64,000 nucleotides of DNA from Coturnix japonica (GCF_001577835.2 NC_029516.1:51024186-51088185), one strand, 5' to 3'; shown: positions 12,301-29,704, counted from the stretch's first letter. Numbers and translations: made by a program. The notes: generated by a model from the sequence alone, not told the origin.

Positions 12301-15300
12301 ACAGGGCTCCATGGGGAAGGACCTTACCTCACCCAGCAGCCACCCCACATTTAATAACTTACAGGTGGGTGGGAATGGCCTGGCTCACCCTCCAGACATG
12401 GCGTCAGGAAGACCAAGCCTGATCTCCCCATCCTGGGTCCATTCATCTTGTGACAAGGACCTGCTGAAAGGCCAAGGGAAGCAAATGGTTCTACATTGTG
12501 TTTGGGGGCTGGATTGCATGCACTAAATAATGCATGAAGGCAGACACTGAGTGACGAGGGCAAAAAGAAACACTGAGTTGTGAGACAGTCAAGGAGCACT
12601 ACTGTCTGCTGGGCTCCAGAGTCTGCTGGGTTCTGTGGAAAAACATAGTGTGTGGTATAATTTAATTAAAGACAGTATTGTGGAGCAGGTACTTGAGGGG
12701 AAAGTAGATGAAGGTGACATGGGTGACCCTAATTATGGCACTTCTTGAGCGAAACTTCATGGCTTTGGCCATGTGTGTGCATGTGCTTCTAAATCAAGAC
12801 CTCCTAGGTCCATACCCCTCTGCATGGAAGGTGTAGGGTTCTGTGCTGCAGCATGGGAAGGAGGTCAGGCTGTAGGCTGGGTAGTTATCAGGTCAGCTTC
12901 TGTCCTACACAGGTGTTGGCACTTCCAGAATGGAAGGAGAAGATTGCTGNTTGGCACTTCCAGAATGGAAGGAGAAGATTGCTGGGCTTAGAGCTCCCAG
13001 CCTTCCATATCTTAAGGCTCTACTACCCTGACTCATGGTGGACAAAATAAAATTGAGTGAGAAGTCACATATTCACATCTTCCAAAAAGAGAATGGGTTC
13101 CTCATTCCTTCAGTTTCTTCTGGGAGTGATGAGGAAAGACCAGCAGTCATCAGCCCCACTGGGAGACTCACAAATAATGTGCAAGAGATTAGATGTCAGA
13201 ACAGCTCCACTTCTTTAAAGCACAAGAAATTGCTCTGGGTATCTCAGACCCTTGTGTAGACCTACCCCAAGTTGCATTTGGGTTTATGTATTTATGTAGT
13301 GTGATGTCCCTTCCTGGCAGAAGCTATTGGTCGTGGCATCCTGCACATGGATCTCCTACATCCTGGGTGCTGGACTTAAGTTGTTCCTTATTTCCTGCCT
13401 TTCTGTGCTCACTGCAAAACTGCAAAGGAGTCACTGCACATAGTGTGCAAGCACAGGAACAACAGCCTCACTGAGGCTCTTATTTCGATCTTATCCCTGG
13501 GTGCTAGTCTGAGGGGTAGGAATGTATTTGGCCGCCTGAAAATAGGTCTCTAGCCAGGAACTGGCCCCAGTCTGTTCTGCTTCTCAGTTCCTGGAAACCC
13601 TCCCAGCCTCTCGAACATGTGCATCCCAGGCTACCTCCCTTCCTGCGCTCTTCTTCGCCCTTGAGCACTGACAAGCTGAGGGAAAGCAGATGTCGGAGAG
13701 AGGAGCAGATAGATAGTTGGGTGCTTTCAAGGAGCTGTTGAGTGCACATAGCCATTGGGAAAGGGTTTTCCGACAGGACAGTGTGGATCAGCAAATGTGA
13801 AGGAACAGGGCGAATGTTTCCCAGAGCCTGCACTGCACCTCTCTTCCCTTCCCGTATTCATGGCCAGGAAGGGTGGGAGGAAGCCATGTAACATTTCTTC
13901 TGCTCATATCCACATATACATGTACATTTGTATGTGTATTGGAAGTCAGTCTTTCTGTTTGTTTGCCTCAAAAGAAGGTTTTGTCATTCATATCCAAAAT
14001 GCAAGTCTTATGGGCCAAGACCTGAGAGTATCCTGTTACTGGTTAGCTTCCAAAATGATGCTGTTGGGTGAGTCAAGACACCACGCGTTAGGAGACAAAG
14101 AAAGGCAGGAAATTTTGCTTAGAGATTTAAAAGAATCCTCACTTATTTACTTGTCAATCAATTAGGACACAGAAGAATGCCATTTTTTTCCCCTCAAAAA
14201 GCAACACAATCACCACAATCTCTAAAGTGAGGGCTGACAATGGGCAAACCCCCAGATATTTAAGGGAAGCGGCGCTGATATGCCAGATATTTGTGACCCC
14301 CTCTGCCTGGGGGTGGGGGCCATGCCCCCCGGCACAGCTCCCTGTCGCAAGGATGAAGTCATCTGCAAGCAAGCTGACACGTAGCTCGAGCTGCGGGAGA
14401 ATCCCCTGGGCACCAGCAGACCTCCATCACCTCCCCTCTGTGCCCTCCACTGCCTTATCTCAAGGAAAATAGGGCAGTAGACGCACACAAAAAGTGTACA
14501 CAAAACCCCACCAGAGAAACAAAGCACTCCACTCTCTGTACAAGTCTCCCCTTGGGGAGAAAAGAGGGGAAGAGAGAGAGACAGAAAGCGAATGAGCCAC
14601 ATGTGACAGATGTTAGCCACTCTATTTAATGCACCACTGGAAGACATTCAGATACTATGGCGAGGAGCGAGATATAATTACCCGTGGAGGAGAGAAACAG
14701 AAGCAGGAAAAAGATGCTCTTTAAAAACAAGACAACATACCACTCGCTTCTGCATTATACAGTTCAAGAAAGCAAAACAGTTAAAAAATAGCAGGAAAAG
14801 AGAGAAGCAAAAGTGTGGTCGAAAACGAATAATCCTGAGTTGATTGTTTTTGTTGTGCCCCTTTGGGCATACGCATCGCAATAGCATCGTTCACTGCCTA
14901 TATGACATGACATGGGAGGCTATTTGTAGTCTGCACCTGATCACTGGCTGGCGTCCATTCTGGGAAACAAGCAAAAGTGTCTTTATGAAGCTTTGCTTCA
15001 TCTGCATGAGCTCCTCATGGCGAAAAATTATCAGCCCAAACCCTTAGGAGATTATCGGGTTATCAAGGCTGGGTCAGCACTGCACCATAAATCTTCAGCA
15101 GTTATAGGGATCAATAATCGGTCTCAAAGGAAAGGGGGATTATGAAAAAAACGTTACTTGATTGATGTGCTTTTAGGAGCAGGGTGGTGTGAGGATTTAT
15201 ATCCTAAGAGCACAGGCTGGGTAAACAACCTTGAGTCCATACAGCTCGAGTTTAAAACATGGCACGAGGTGGTGGGGAGCCCAGCCAGGGCTGGGGTGAT

Positions 15301-18300
15301 GACAGCAGGGAGCACCGGCACATCTGTCTTCCCAGAGGCTTGCCAAGGTGCCTGGCTCTTCCCATGCTGCTTCTCCTCAAGCACACCCTCTCACTGGTAG
15401 CCAACAATGGCTGAGCTCCTTACAGCTACCCCAGCTCTGTGGTGACGCTCCAGCATCCTTCCCTGAGCTGCAATGGCATAGCACCACAGAGCATCACCCT
15501 TGAGCTTCTCTGCCAAGTCACATCACTCACTGGACTTATCTAGGGATGTCAGCCTTGTGCAGTAGAGACACCACTCCAGTGCATAGGAGGGCTGAGCTGA
15601 AGGTGCTCTGAGTTTTTTGACTGGCTGGCATTTCAAAGCTCATCCTCAACGCGATCCAAATATCTTTTCTTATGTACAATTATATTTCCGAAATAGTTCC
15701 CAGCAAAGAAATTAGCTGAGCGATGGAGAAATGAAGCCGCAGCTGCAGGAATAGGGCCCTGAGGGAGGGGAGTGGCAGCCAGCAGGCAGGTGCTGAGGAG
15801 TCGGCTCCATTGTAAGGTTGGGATGGAGGGATGAAAAAGGATGTCCCATGTCTTAGTTTATGGGTCTGGTTCAAATCATGTCTGTGGGAGGGAGACTTCA
15901 AACACTAAACGTTATTAAAAAATAGTAAGTGCTGTCAAGGGATGCCAGGTTTGTTTCAGCGGAGGGGAGGAAAAGCTTTCTGGTTCTCTAATATTTCCTC
16001 TCTGCCCATATAATCTGGCACATTTTGATAAAAAGAAGGTACCGGGGAAAGTTACATGTTAGAAGTCATAATGATGCTGGTCTTGGCATCTCCTGAAGAC
16101 TGCCCAGTGAACAGATGGACAGGTGTCAAAATACTTGACATGCATTTAAGATGGGAGAATATACGGTCTGTGGGAGTAACACATTAGCCAGCCTTGAGAT
16201 TAAGAATACTCTTGGATATGAATGACCCCATCTCCAGGGATGGGGCATCCACCATCTCTCTGGGCAACCTGCTCCAGTGCTTCACTGCTCTTATTGTAAA
16301 AAGCTTTTTCCTTATATGCAATCTAAATCTCCCCTCTTTTAGTTTGAATCAATTTCCCCTTGTCCTATCACAACAAACCCTGCTGCAGCAGGAGCTTCTT
16401 TGCTTCTTCCCTTGGTTCTCCTCTATGAACACATCCCTCTCTTTGCAGGCTGAAAGCCAGCTGACTTCCCCTCTCTCCTGATTCTTCCTCGTCCCTTTCC
16501 CCTTTTCTGCAGCTTGCTGAGAAACTTGACCCTGGTGACGGATGCCCCGGAGCTGGCCTACCCTTCCCAGGCCTTCATCTGGAAAAGGTTTGAAGAAATC
16601 TTTCTCATCGCTTCTGGACTTATCTGCTATGCACCTGTGTTCAAGGCCTATTTCTACCAGGGGCTGCTGGAGCTTTATGAGGATAATATACAGTATGTTG
16701 AGATAAGAGCTATCCTGCCTGCGGTATGTATTTTTTGGCCTCTCTACTATTCCTTTAAGTTTTTATCTCTCCAAAACTTTTCTCAAGCCTTAGCTTGATT
16801 TAGTCCTTGGATGTTTGCATACCTGGCCTTGTCAGGGTGCTGGAAGAGCTTTATCATATTCCAAGGTTTTTGCAGGAGATTTGCATGCTCGAGGGCCTGG
16901 AGACGAGAGATGCTTTGTTCTTAATGGTTAAGGAAGATACAGACTGTGGCAACAGTACAAACTGTTTTGTACCATCTGACTGGGGCTGTGTCTGATCTTG
17001 CTGGTTGGGAAGATGCTCAGTCTGTGCCAGAATCACCTGTTCTGGAATACCTTCCCACCTGGAGCAGAGACTTATAATGGAACATCTGCATTATTTTAAG
17101 CGTACGGCTTATTTCAGAATGACTTATCTGAGCAGGATACTGTACCAACTGCAAAACGTAGTCTCCCACTGCAGACAACCTAACATTCTGGCGAGGCGAC
17201 GCTCCTTGTGTTGTTGCTAGTGCTAAAGTCTGCTGGTGCCAAGTCAGACTTCCTGCTGAGAGCCAGCCAGGCCATCCAGCAGACACCTTCCCAGCACCCT
17301 GAGCTCACTGTGGCTGCAGCAGACCCCCATGCTCAGTGGCTGTTTCCATTTCCCAGACATTTTCCACCCAGCTCTTTAAGCAGAGCACGAGGGGAAAGCA
17401 AGGCAGCTGCATGCCTGGGGGCCCTCTACCATGCTGGGGCAATAGCACCCGCGCTGCAGGAGCTCGCCTTGCAACAAAACCTGCCAGGAGCAATCACTGA
17501 AGTAAAGTAAATGAAAGCTGGGATTTAGTGTGAAACTGCAAACACTGCAGAAAAGCCCCCCAGCTGTGTTTGCAAGTTCAGCTGTGCAAAGCCTCAGCTT
17601 CCCATGAGTAGTGGCAATGGAAATGTCGCTATGATATTTGCAGCCACTCGGGTGCTGGCAAGGAGATGGCAGGAGGTGATGGGGCACCGGGCTTAGTGGT
17701 GGGCAGTGCAAGGCAGCAGCACAGAGGGCTGAGCGTGGGGAAGATTGGTTCTTGTAGCACAAACTGGGGAGAAAGACTGTTCCTTACTTGCTGTAATAAA
17801 ATCTCTCCTCTAACTCCTGCTTACCACGTGGCCCACAGGTGTACGAGCTCGACGGCACTCGGCACAACAAGTCCTGGTCGGTGGCGGCATACCAGGAGGT
17901 GAGCAGGCGGTTTGCACAGGAGCACCCCGATTTCCTTGGAGCAAAGGTCATCTTCGCAGCGCACAGGTAGAAAATGAGAGCAATCCAAGCAGAGCTTTCC
18001 AAGGGGTGGGCTGTAAATGCTGCCATTGCTTAGCAATGCCACACCTGTGGTTCTCCCCTGGGGATGAGAGGATCGAGCTAGGGGAAGGCTTTCACATGGT
18101 CGCACTCACCATCCTCGTGGAACTGAGCAGGGACAGCAGTGCCCAAGTATGGGCACAGGGCATGGTGGAGGTCCTCAGAGGACCCTGTGAGTGCTGTTCC
18201 CTGGCAGCCTACATATGCTATGTTCGTGCTGCTGCTCACAGGCAGGCACAGGGCTGTTCTCCAAGTCACCCAGATGCTACAAAGTCACGTGAGGTCATCC

Positions 18301-21300
18301 TGAGCAAACACAACATGCCTCTCAGTAGCACTTACTCTATCTCAGCACAATGCAGTTTCCAGTTCAGAGCAGCTTGCCTCTGGCCAGTGTGGGTATGGAC
18401 AGGGCCACTCTGAAAACATGTTTCTATGTGCAAGTCCAACAGGGCTGGGGGAAAGCTAAATTTAAAGCTACTGACATGAAGCTGCTGTCCCAACTCCCAG
18501 TAAAATGGTAGAGAGGCAACAAAAAAACCCAAAAAGACAAAAACAAACAAACAAACAAACCACCCTTTTTCTCTCCTTGATACAGTATTCCTTTCTTGGT
18601 GTAAAAGAAAAGCCAATGAGTGTTAGCCAAGCATGCTTCACCTCAAGTGATGGAATTGTCTATCCAGGCATTTCCTGGTCGTTCCTTTTTCCTCATTCCA
18701 GAGGTTTCCTTTCATAATAATCAATTTTCTGCTGCTGTCGCTCTGGAGACCTGAAGCTGGTTGTCAGATTCAGGAGCAACTTTGCATTTTGGAAATAGCC
18801 CTGAGGGTCCCAGTTCATACTTCAGACAACTCCAAAGAAGACAGGCCTGTGGATGTGAGCTTGCTCATTGCTTTCTCTCTTGTGCTTTTTAGGATGCTGA
18901 ATGTTTCCCAGATAAAAGAAACCATCATCACCGCCATGGAACTTAGAGCCCACTTCCCAGATACCCTGGCAGGCTTCGACTTGGTAAGTGAATTTCTTCT
19001 GTGGCTTTGAGTTAACCCTTAGGGGTGCAATGTAACTATGTGTAAGTATGGCATGTGTTATAGCAGAGCCTGATCCTCTGCCACTGTACTGAAATCAGTG
19101 TAAACAAGTAGAAAATCTTCTAGCTAAGGATATTGTTGTCATTAATTGACCCCCCAAAAAACAACAGAAAACCCCAACCCTGAATCAGCCCCATAGCTCC
19201 CACTCAGAACAGAGCATTGTACTTTTGGTGCAGTTGGCACCACGTGGTGTTTTCCAGCTGTAGGACCTGGCATCTTCCTGGGCATGTTCAAAAACACTGC
19301 TTTTCTTTCTGCTCCCCAGGTTGGCAATGAGGATCAAGGTCATTCTTTATGGGAGTTTAAGGATGTCCTGACCATCCCATATTCCCTGGGGGTCAACCTG
19401 CCTTACTTCTTCCATGCTGGAGAGACAGGTAAGCATGAGGACTCAAGGCCTGTTGCTGCTTACAGAGGTAGGAGTAGCAAGGCTGGCTGTATCAAGATGG
19501 TGGGTGTGTGTGCTGTGTTATCCCTATGTTTCTCCTCATACTAGCTTGTGGCTGTAGCATTCCTGCATGACGCCTCCGCTACCTGTGTAGACTTTATGCT
19601 GGTCAGTATCTCTGTTCTGTGTGTAATGTAGAGTCACTCTGCAAGGGCTATTACTGCTGCTGGTCCCAATACATTATTCAGTCAATATGGATCGTATTTA
19701 TCCTAACTTTGAATGACAGCTGTGTCTGACTACAGCATTACACTTATTAAACGTTGACATCTACACTGAAAATGTCTAAATCTCAACTAGTTACCCTGGG
19801 CTCCCTTCACATCCTCACCTTTAAGGTGCACTGCATCTCATCCTAATGCACAGCCATTCCCTAGAAATCAGTACTTATCTCCCTTGACTGTGAGCAGAGA
19901 CCAACACGATTAGCTCAGCTGTAAGAGAAATACTGTGAACATTCACTGCCAGGTGAGATGAGTGGCTCTATTGATGCTGAGCAGTGCCATGGGCAGATCT
20001 GAATTCCCGTTTCACTGAAAATGCAAAGTTGGAACACGGAGCATGAGCAACCCTCTCATCTTGCAACCAAGATATGCATTAAGAAGATCATCTAGCAGTT
20101 TAAGAAGATGCATTTCCTTGTAGCACTGCAGTGAATTTTGCCTGTCTCTGTTCAGACTGGCAGGGCACCTCTGTAGACAACAATGTTCTGGATGCTCTGG
20201 TATTGAATACCAGCAGGATTGGCCATGGACTTGCCCTCACTAAACACCCAGTAGCCAAAAATTTGTCTCTGAAGAGGGATATTCCTGTAGAAGTCTGTCC
20301 CATCTCCAACCAGGTATGTTGGTAAAAGCTTAGGTCTGGGGGCTGGGTCACTGGAATGGTATCTGCCATTCCAGGTGCCTAAAGAGACATAATGGAAAAT
20401 TCTTTAAAGCTAGGAGGGCTGGAAGGTGAGAAGCCAAGACAGCAACTGGAAGGCCTTTTGGTTTGGTAGAATTCATATCTGAGGGAACTCTTCTGCTACA
20501 CATTATTATTTTTCACTCAGAGGGTGGTGAAGCACTGGAACAGGTTGCCCAAGGAGGCTGTGGATGCCCCATCCCTGGAGGCATTCAAGGCCAGGCTGGA
20601 TGTGGCTCCGGGCAGCCTGGTCTGGTAGTTGGCGACTCCGCCCTTGGCAGTGGGGTTGAAACTAGATGGTCATTGTGCTCCTTCCCAACCCAGGCCATTC
20701 TATAATTCTATGATTAGCATGATGCACGTTGTCCCCTGGGCACAGATGTTCAGAACAGAGAGATGCTTTGGTGGATGGAGGGAGAGGATTCTGACACCAG
20801 CTCCAGATGTCCCAGGCTAAATGTCAGGGCAAAGGTGTAACCAAAACACTGCTCCCGAAATGCTCACATTTCAATTACAATAAATAAACAGATGTTATTC
20901 ACACTGCTAGCTTTGATTTTAGGGAATTAATTTAAGAAACCAATCTCCTCATATGGTCAGTGGAGAAAAGTAGGGTCCTCCTGCAGCAATTTGGAGCACA
21001 ATACCTAATATGCTTTGAATAGCCCTCAGGCTCCTCCCCAGTGTCTGCCTGCTGACCTAAGCAGCTACATCAGGTACATGGTGTGATGGGTACAAACATG
21101 GCTACAGCCATAACCTGACGTGGTGTTGTCTTCCCACCAAGGTGCTGCTGTTGGTGTCTGACTTACGGAGCCACCCCGCAGCCAATCTCATAGCTGAAGG
21201 GCACCCTGTTGTGGTCAGCCCTGATGATCCCTCCATCTTTGGGGCAAAGGGTGTCTCTTATGACTTCTACGAGGTGTTCATGGCCATTGGAGGGATGAAT

Positions 21301-22318
21301 GCTGACTTGAGGACCTTGAAACAACTTGCGCTCAACTCCATAAAGTAAGTTCCTCACCCCTCTCAGCTCGCCATAGCAATGCTGAGGAACATCAGCCAGC
21401 TCTCAGAAAACCCACCTCATTTGGGTTTTGATCACAATCTCCTCTGCCACATGACCCAAGCTTCTGTTTATCCAAAGCCTCCTCTGCATGTCTTCTCCAG
21501 GAGGAGGACACAGGAACCCCCCATCTGTGCCCTCGAGTGCTTTTCTCTGTTCCAGTGTCTCATTTTTTTCTCTCTTTTTCCATCCTTTGCAAAGTTTCCT
21601 CCAGTGCCTGGTACTGGGTAGGGGAGAAGCGGTATGTCCTTGGACCATTTGCATATTTCTACTTGAATTTGACTTGTCCTGGCATTTGCCATGACCAACT
21701 GGGGAAACACAAGAAAACAATTTAGCAGCTTGCAGTTTGGCTGTATTCAACCACTTTTTCTGTTTCCCCAGACAGCTATGAGTGTCCAAAAATAGTTTGA
21801 TTACGGTGCCCAGGGCCTTTCTCTGCATTCCTAGAATTGTGTCTGCTTGCCAAATCCCATGCCAGTCCCAAATCCCTGCATGGTCAGGAAGACAACAAAC
21901 ATTCCTACTGATTTGGATCAACCCTAAGGGGCATCTCAAAGCAGCAGCAAAACTATGTGTTCTGTATGAGGCACTGGGTACTGCTAAGGGAGCCCTCAGC
22001 TTACGGAGGTTGAGCTGGTGTGTTCTCACAGTGCAGCATTCAGTCAGTAGCTGTTGAAATGGCTGGGACACAGTGTTACACTGAGCAGCAGAGGTAAGTC
22101 CCCAAGGGGTTAATCTGTTGCTGCTTCCTGCCTTTTCATTGCGGTCACTGATCTTGGAATAGCTGCCTCCTTGACTTCTGTCTGATACAGGCTTTTCAAC
22201 TCCTTGCAGATACAGTGCCATGCTACCGGATGAGAAAGCCAAGGCCAGAGAGGTCTGGCAGAAAAAATGGGACCAATTTGTGGCTGATCTCACTGATAGC
22301 TCGTTGATGGAGCTTTAG
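9310..22318 (+). CDS. ADA2: Adenosine deaminase 2 (secreted, ADGF family), 9 coding exons
   Basis: ADA2 is a secreted zinc enzyme that deaminates extracellular adenosine and deoxyadenosine. Coding exons are 9310-9619, 11549-11774, 16513-16723, 17839-17966, 18893-18983, 19320-19428, 20156-20313, 21142-21344 and 22210-22318. All junctions are GT-AG and in phase, giving 514 residues (the human protein is about 511). The start at 9310 is followed by a hydrophobic signal peptide (about residues 9-25) and the N-terminal ADGF segment. Zinc and catalytic residues are all present: HLHD (H108, H110), HAGET (H354, E357), RIGHG (H382) and SPDDP (D439, D440). Potential N-glycosylation sites include NAT at 123, NVT, NKS and NVS, as expected for a secreted protein. 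The second coding exon holds the cysteine-bearing insert known as the putative receptor-binding region. It lies head-to-tail with HDHD5. It looks intact and functional. Confidence 0.97.
11938..12302 (+). mobile_element. CR1 LINE 3' region fragment in an ADA2 intron
   Basis: It matches the sense-strand CR1 3' region: the 'ttgttcagtctggagga' block, the 'cttctcccaggtaacagc' block, 'ttcaggttggatattagg', and 'gctgcccagggaggtggtgg'. The terminal few dozen bases of CR1 are missing. It lies in the intron between 11774 and 16513. Confidence 0.85.
12303..16213. other. Rest of ADA2 intron 2, no gene seen
   Basis: This intronic sequence contains the N-split duplication and AT-rich stretches. A GC-rich patch lies at 14280-14420. 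I see no exon with coding-like content. Confidence 0.5.
12916..12984 (+). repeat. Exact 34-bp duplication split by a single N
   Basis: Bases 12916-12949 are repeated perfectly at 12951-12984, with one N at 12950 between them. This is the only N I noticed in the window. The pattern fits two overlapping contig ends joined with a placeholder better than a real tandem duplication. It is intronic and does not touch an exon. Confidence 0.9.
16214..16440 (-). mobile_element. CR1 LINE fragment just upstream of an ADA2 exon
   Basis: This is antisense CR1: 'ccagggatggggcatcca', 'gggcaacctgctccagtg', then the 'ttgtcctatcac' block. It ends roughly 70-100 bp before the acceptor of the exon at 16513, so it may contribute pyrimidine-rich sequence near that splice site. 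Confidence 0.8.
18536..18562. repeat. (CAAA)n simple repeat
   Basis: About six CAAA units in an ADA2 intron. Confidence 0.85.
20505..20716 (+). mobile_element. CR1 LINE 3' end with terminal octamer-like repeats
   Basis: This is sense CR1: 'agggtggtgaagcactgg', 'aggttgcccaaggaggct', 'atgccccatccctggagg'. It finishes with the ATTCTATAATTCTATGATT terminal motif typical of CR1 3' ends. It lies in the ADA2 intron between 20313 and 21142. Confidence 0.9.
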
Positions 22319-25300
22319 AAGGGAGGACACCCATCTCGGAAGGCATTTGGCAAGCCAGAGAAAGCCAGGCTTGTTGCTGGGAGGCAGCCTGCTTCTTCCA
22401 CGTGACTTGAGCAGATGAAGGAACCCCTACGTCTCAGCCAGCCCTGGGCGATGTGGTTAAGCTGAGCTTAATGCTAGGAATGAGCTGTGTTATCCTGGGG
22501 AAGTCAAGGTCCACAGGTAAAATGAAGCAGCAAGCCTCTGGAACAACACCAGCAGAGTATGCCACTCAAAACAGTCAAAACAATTATAAGTCACCTGTGA
22601 CCAAATCCTGACATCCTTATTCAGGAAAAATATGCCTTCTAATTAGACTTAATGGGTCATCGCCAACATGAGGATCCCTGAATTTTGCCTTATCGTTACA
22701 AAATGCAGACCTTGTCCAGAAACAGCTAAGACAAACATCCAGCCATTTGGGCCACTGACCTCTGGGAGAGCAAGGACTGAAAATGACTCTTGTTATGTTT
22801 AACCCTGGGCCTGCTGCCAGAATAGCACTGCTGGGTGGAAGAACCAGTTGTAGGCTTGACGTCTGCTATTTCAGGACCTACCACGGCTGGAAACAAGCAG
22901 ATGGAACCATGCAAATGTTCCCAGACCGTGTAAGGTTGGTTGCACGGAGATCAGAAGGACAAAAAGGGGTGCTTCATTTCCCTGTGGTTGTTTAATTTTC
23001 TCTTCCCTGCGGAATCCTTTCCTGTCTTCTGGCCACAGGGAAGCTAAATACTTTGTATCTGAGAAAACCCACCCTGGCTTTTCAGATCATGTTTGACTAA
23101 ACACTCATTCTGTCCTGCAGTGTGTTAACATAGGCTCTGAATTTATAAGAAGTGCTTTTTGATATCAAGTGGTTCCACTACTGGACTTTGTTGCCTTATT
23201 CAGCCCATTCACCTTGGTGAGAACCAGTCTCATACTGTGAACCTCCAATTCTTTCACTTGGACCTTTGTAGTTGCCAGTATTTTCACTCCCTTTAAGCAT
23301 CCTGCTAATTGTCCCCTGCTTGTTGTTTATTTCCACTAACCTTGGTTAAAACACCTTAGCAGGAGACAAATATACTCATTACAGAAGTGGATCAAGCAGT
23401 GCAGCCCACATATCCCTTGCATGCTCAATGTTAAATGGCCCACATTTCACATGCTGCAAGCTTCTGTCTAGTAATCCAAGACCAAACCAACAAAAACTCA
23501 CTGCAAAATGAAGGCAGCTGGATTGCAGAAGCCAGTGAGGCAAGCCACTGAAAGCAGAAGTAGAAGCCAGTCACTCACCACGTGGAGCAGGTGGGCTCTG
23601 TGCTGGGCTTTAGTGGGCTTTTCCAACCAGCTGCCTTCAGCTCCAGCTCTACCCGCATGACCCACACCTTCCTCTTGTCTCCCCACAGCCGATATTTGCT
23701 GTTCAGGTGAAACCTGACTGTACAGGCCTACGTTCAGACTTATGATCTCCTGCCGTTGAAGGTGTCCATCTGAGGGTTGGTCAGATGGCTGCCAGTCTGT
23801 TTCTATACAATTAATACCTAGGTCCCTGATCACATTTAATGCACATCATATGTAATGCTCTCATGCACAATTCCTTCTGAACACGGTATTCATTTAAATC
23901 ACGAATCCATGGCTGTTTTGTGGCACAGCAGCTCACATTGCCTTTAGAGCGCTCCAGTAAATGAAGCGTTTACCTCCTAGTCATTCACCAACAGAAAACT
24001 GCTGATCCAGCACTACAAGTTGCTGTCAAAAATCACACCAACAAAAACAGAGAAGTAAAACAGTTGGTTGAAAACAGAGGTAGGCCCAAGGCCTCCATCA
24101 CCACAGTGGGACCACACAGAGGCCAGGTGCTATACAAACCCTTCCATCTGGCCATAAAGCACAGGGTTGCTCAGCCTGAGGTAGTTTTTTCCGCCGCAAA
24201 TCGCTGAATTATTCTCTTTCTAAGCAGCAGAAGGACATTTCCTTGGCCAGAAACTTGCAGCTCTAATTGGCTAAGTGCTTAATTCCTTTATTTAAAGGTT
24301 CTGCAGCAGTTGCAATGATGGCAAGTGGATCGAGTATTTTCTGCCCGCTGAGGGACAGGCAGGTGAAGGGTCTGGCTCTCAATTCTCCTGGCCTGTCATT
24401 TTTATCAGGCCGTGTCCTCCCCCTAGGTCATTATGGGATAAGAAAGGCATTTTACTGTATTTTCTCAACCTCTCCGTTGTCCATCATTCCACCAGCAGCC
24501 TGCAGCAGGGAGGGAGAGGAGATAAAGCCGGGGGGAGGGCTGGCTCAGCCCACTGGGGCCTCTACAGAAGAAAAGCAAGGGAAGGTGGGCTGCTTCCAAG
24601 GAGGGTGTTAGAAGGTCAGTAAGGGGGTGATGACAGGGCTGAGAGCCCTGGGAAAACAGAGCTGCAGGGTTTACACAGAAACCAAAGGAGGAGGCTGTGG
24701 GTAACCAACTGCTGTGCTTGTCTTTAAAGCAAAGGGGGCGGGGAAACAGAAGAGGGGAAAAAAGAGTCTCCCATGGGCTGGCTTGAGAGGGAATGGCGTG
24801 GGGCACTGGGGGTGTTAGGGATACAGCTGGCAACAGATGTGCCCTTAGAAGGAATCCTCAGGGCCATGCAGAGCCAGAGCTCCGGGTAGCAGCACCGACA
24901 AAAGCCTCATCTCCAAGGGAAAGTCAGGCCAGCATTTGGCACAGGGATGGGCCCACTGAGGCCTGCTGCAGCCGGCTGGGCAGGCGCTCGGCAGCCAAAG
25001 TGGGTACTGCAGGGTGTGGAGCTTGGCAGCCATACTGCTGCAGGCCTGGCTCCGTGTGCCAGGCCCAGCTTATGCCTGACCGCTGGCAAACTCCCTTGTG
25101 GGGCTTTAAAAATAAACACTTCATCCTGCTGGGCTGTCTTCCTTGTAAAAATAAATACGGCGTTGCTGCCAGCCCTCAGAGCTGGGGCACACACGCTCTT
25201 TGGGGGCCTCTACAGCCACGCATGCTTGGCTGGGAACGTGGCTCTCTCCCCACAACCTGGCCATGAGGTGCCCACCCCACATGGCCGGGGCTGTCAGGGG

Positions 25301-25503
25301 GCTGGCAGCCCCACTCCCACCGTGTGGGAGCAACCCAAACCGAAGTAGTGGGGACAGAAGCCCAGTCCCAGAGGGTGAGAGAGAGCAGCGCTCCATTGCA
25401 GCCCACCTCCAGGGCTCGCTCCTGTTCGCCCTTTTTGCCCTGGCGTGGAGCAGCGGGGACCCCTGGCGGCTCAGCGCGGCCCTGCACGGCTGGCTCCAAG
25501 GGT
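22319..25503. other. ADA2 3' UTR and ADA2-HDHD5 intergenic region
   Basis: The ADA2 3' UTR begins here. The first AATAAA hexamers I see downstream are near 25110-25150, too far away to assign with confidence. No coding exon is convincing. The 157-codon open frame at 24793-25266 overlaps others and lacks motifs. Confidence 0.5.
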
Positions 25504-25697
25504 GGTGAGACATTGGGATAAGCTGCCCAGAGAGGTGGTGGATGCCCCATCCCTGGAGACACCCAAGGTCAGGCTGGACGGGGCTCCGAGCAACCTGATC
25601 TACCTGTGGGTGTCCCTGTTCACTGCAGGGGGCTTGGACCAGATGACCTCTAAAGGTCCCTTCCAACAGATGATTCCATAATTCTAGGTTCTATAAT
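25504..25697 (+). mobile_element. CR1 LINE 3' end next to the HDHD5 promoter
   Basis: This is sense CR1: 'ataagctgcccagagagg', 'gatgccccatccctggag', 'aaggtcccttccaacaga', ending in ATTCCATAATTCTAGG-type terminal repeats. It ends about 170 bp upstream of the promoter motif of HDHD5. Confidence 0.9.
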
Positions 25698-25789
25698 GAG
25701 AAATCAGAACGACACCGGTAGGTTGTGGAAGCAAAACGACTTTCTAGAGGACACCCCCAGCTCCTCTCACGTCTCAGCAGAACGCAGCG

Positions 25790-29704
<3,915 letters not shown>

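Noticed and set aside
21403-22293. 296-codon open frame on the minus strand over the last ADA2 intron
   Set aside because: It lies antisense to ADA2 intron and exon sequence, has no recognisable motif, and no matching promoter or splice structure was seen. A long frame by chance is the simpler reading.
24793-25266. 157-codon open frame upstream of HDHD5
   Set aside because: Three or more frames are open on both strands here and none has coding-like composition or motifs.
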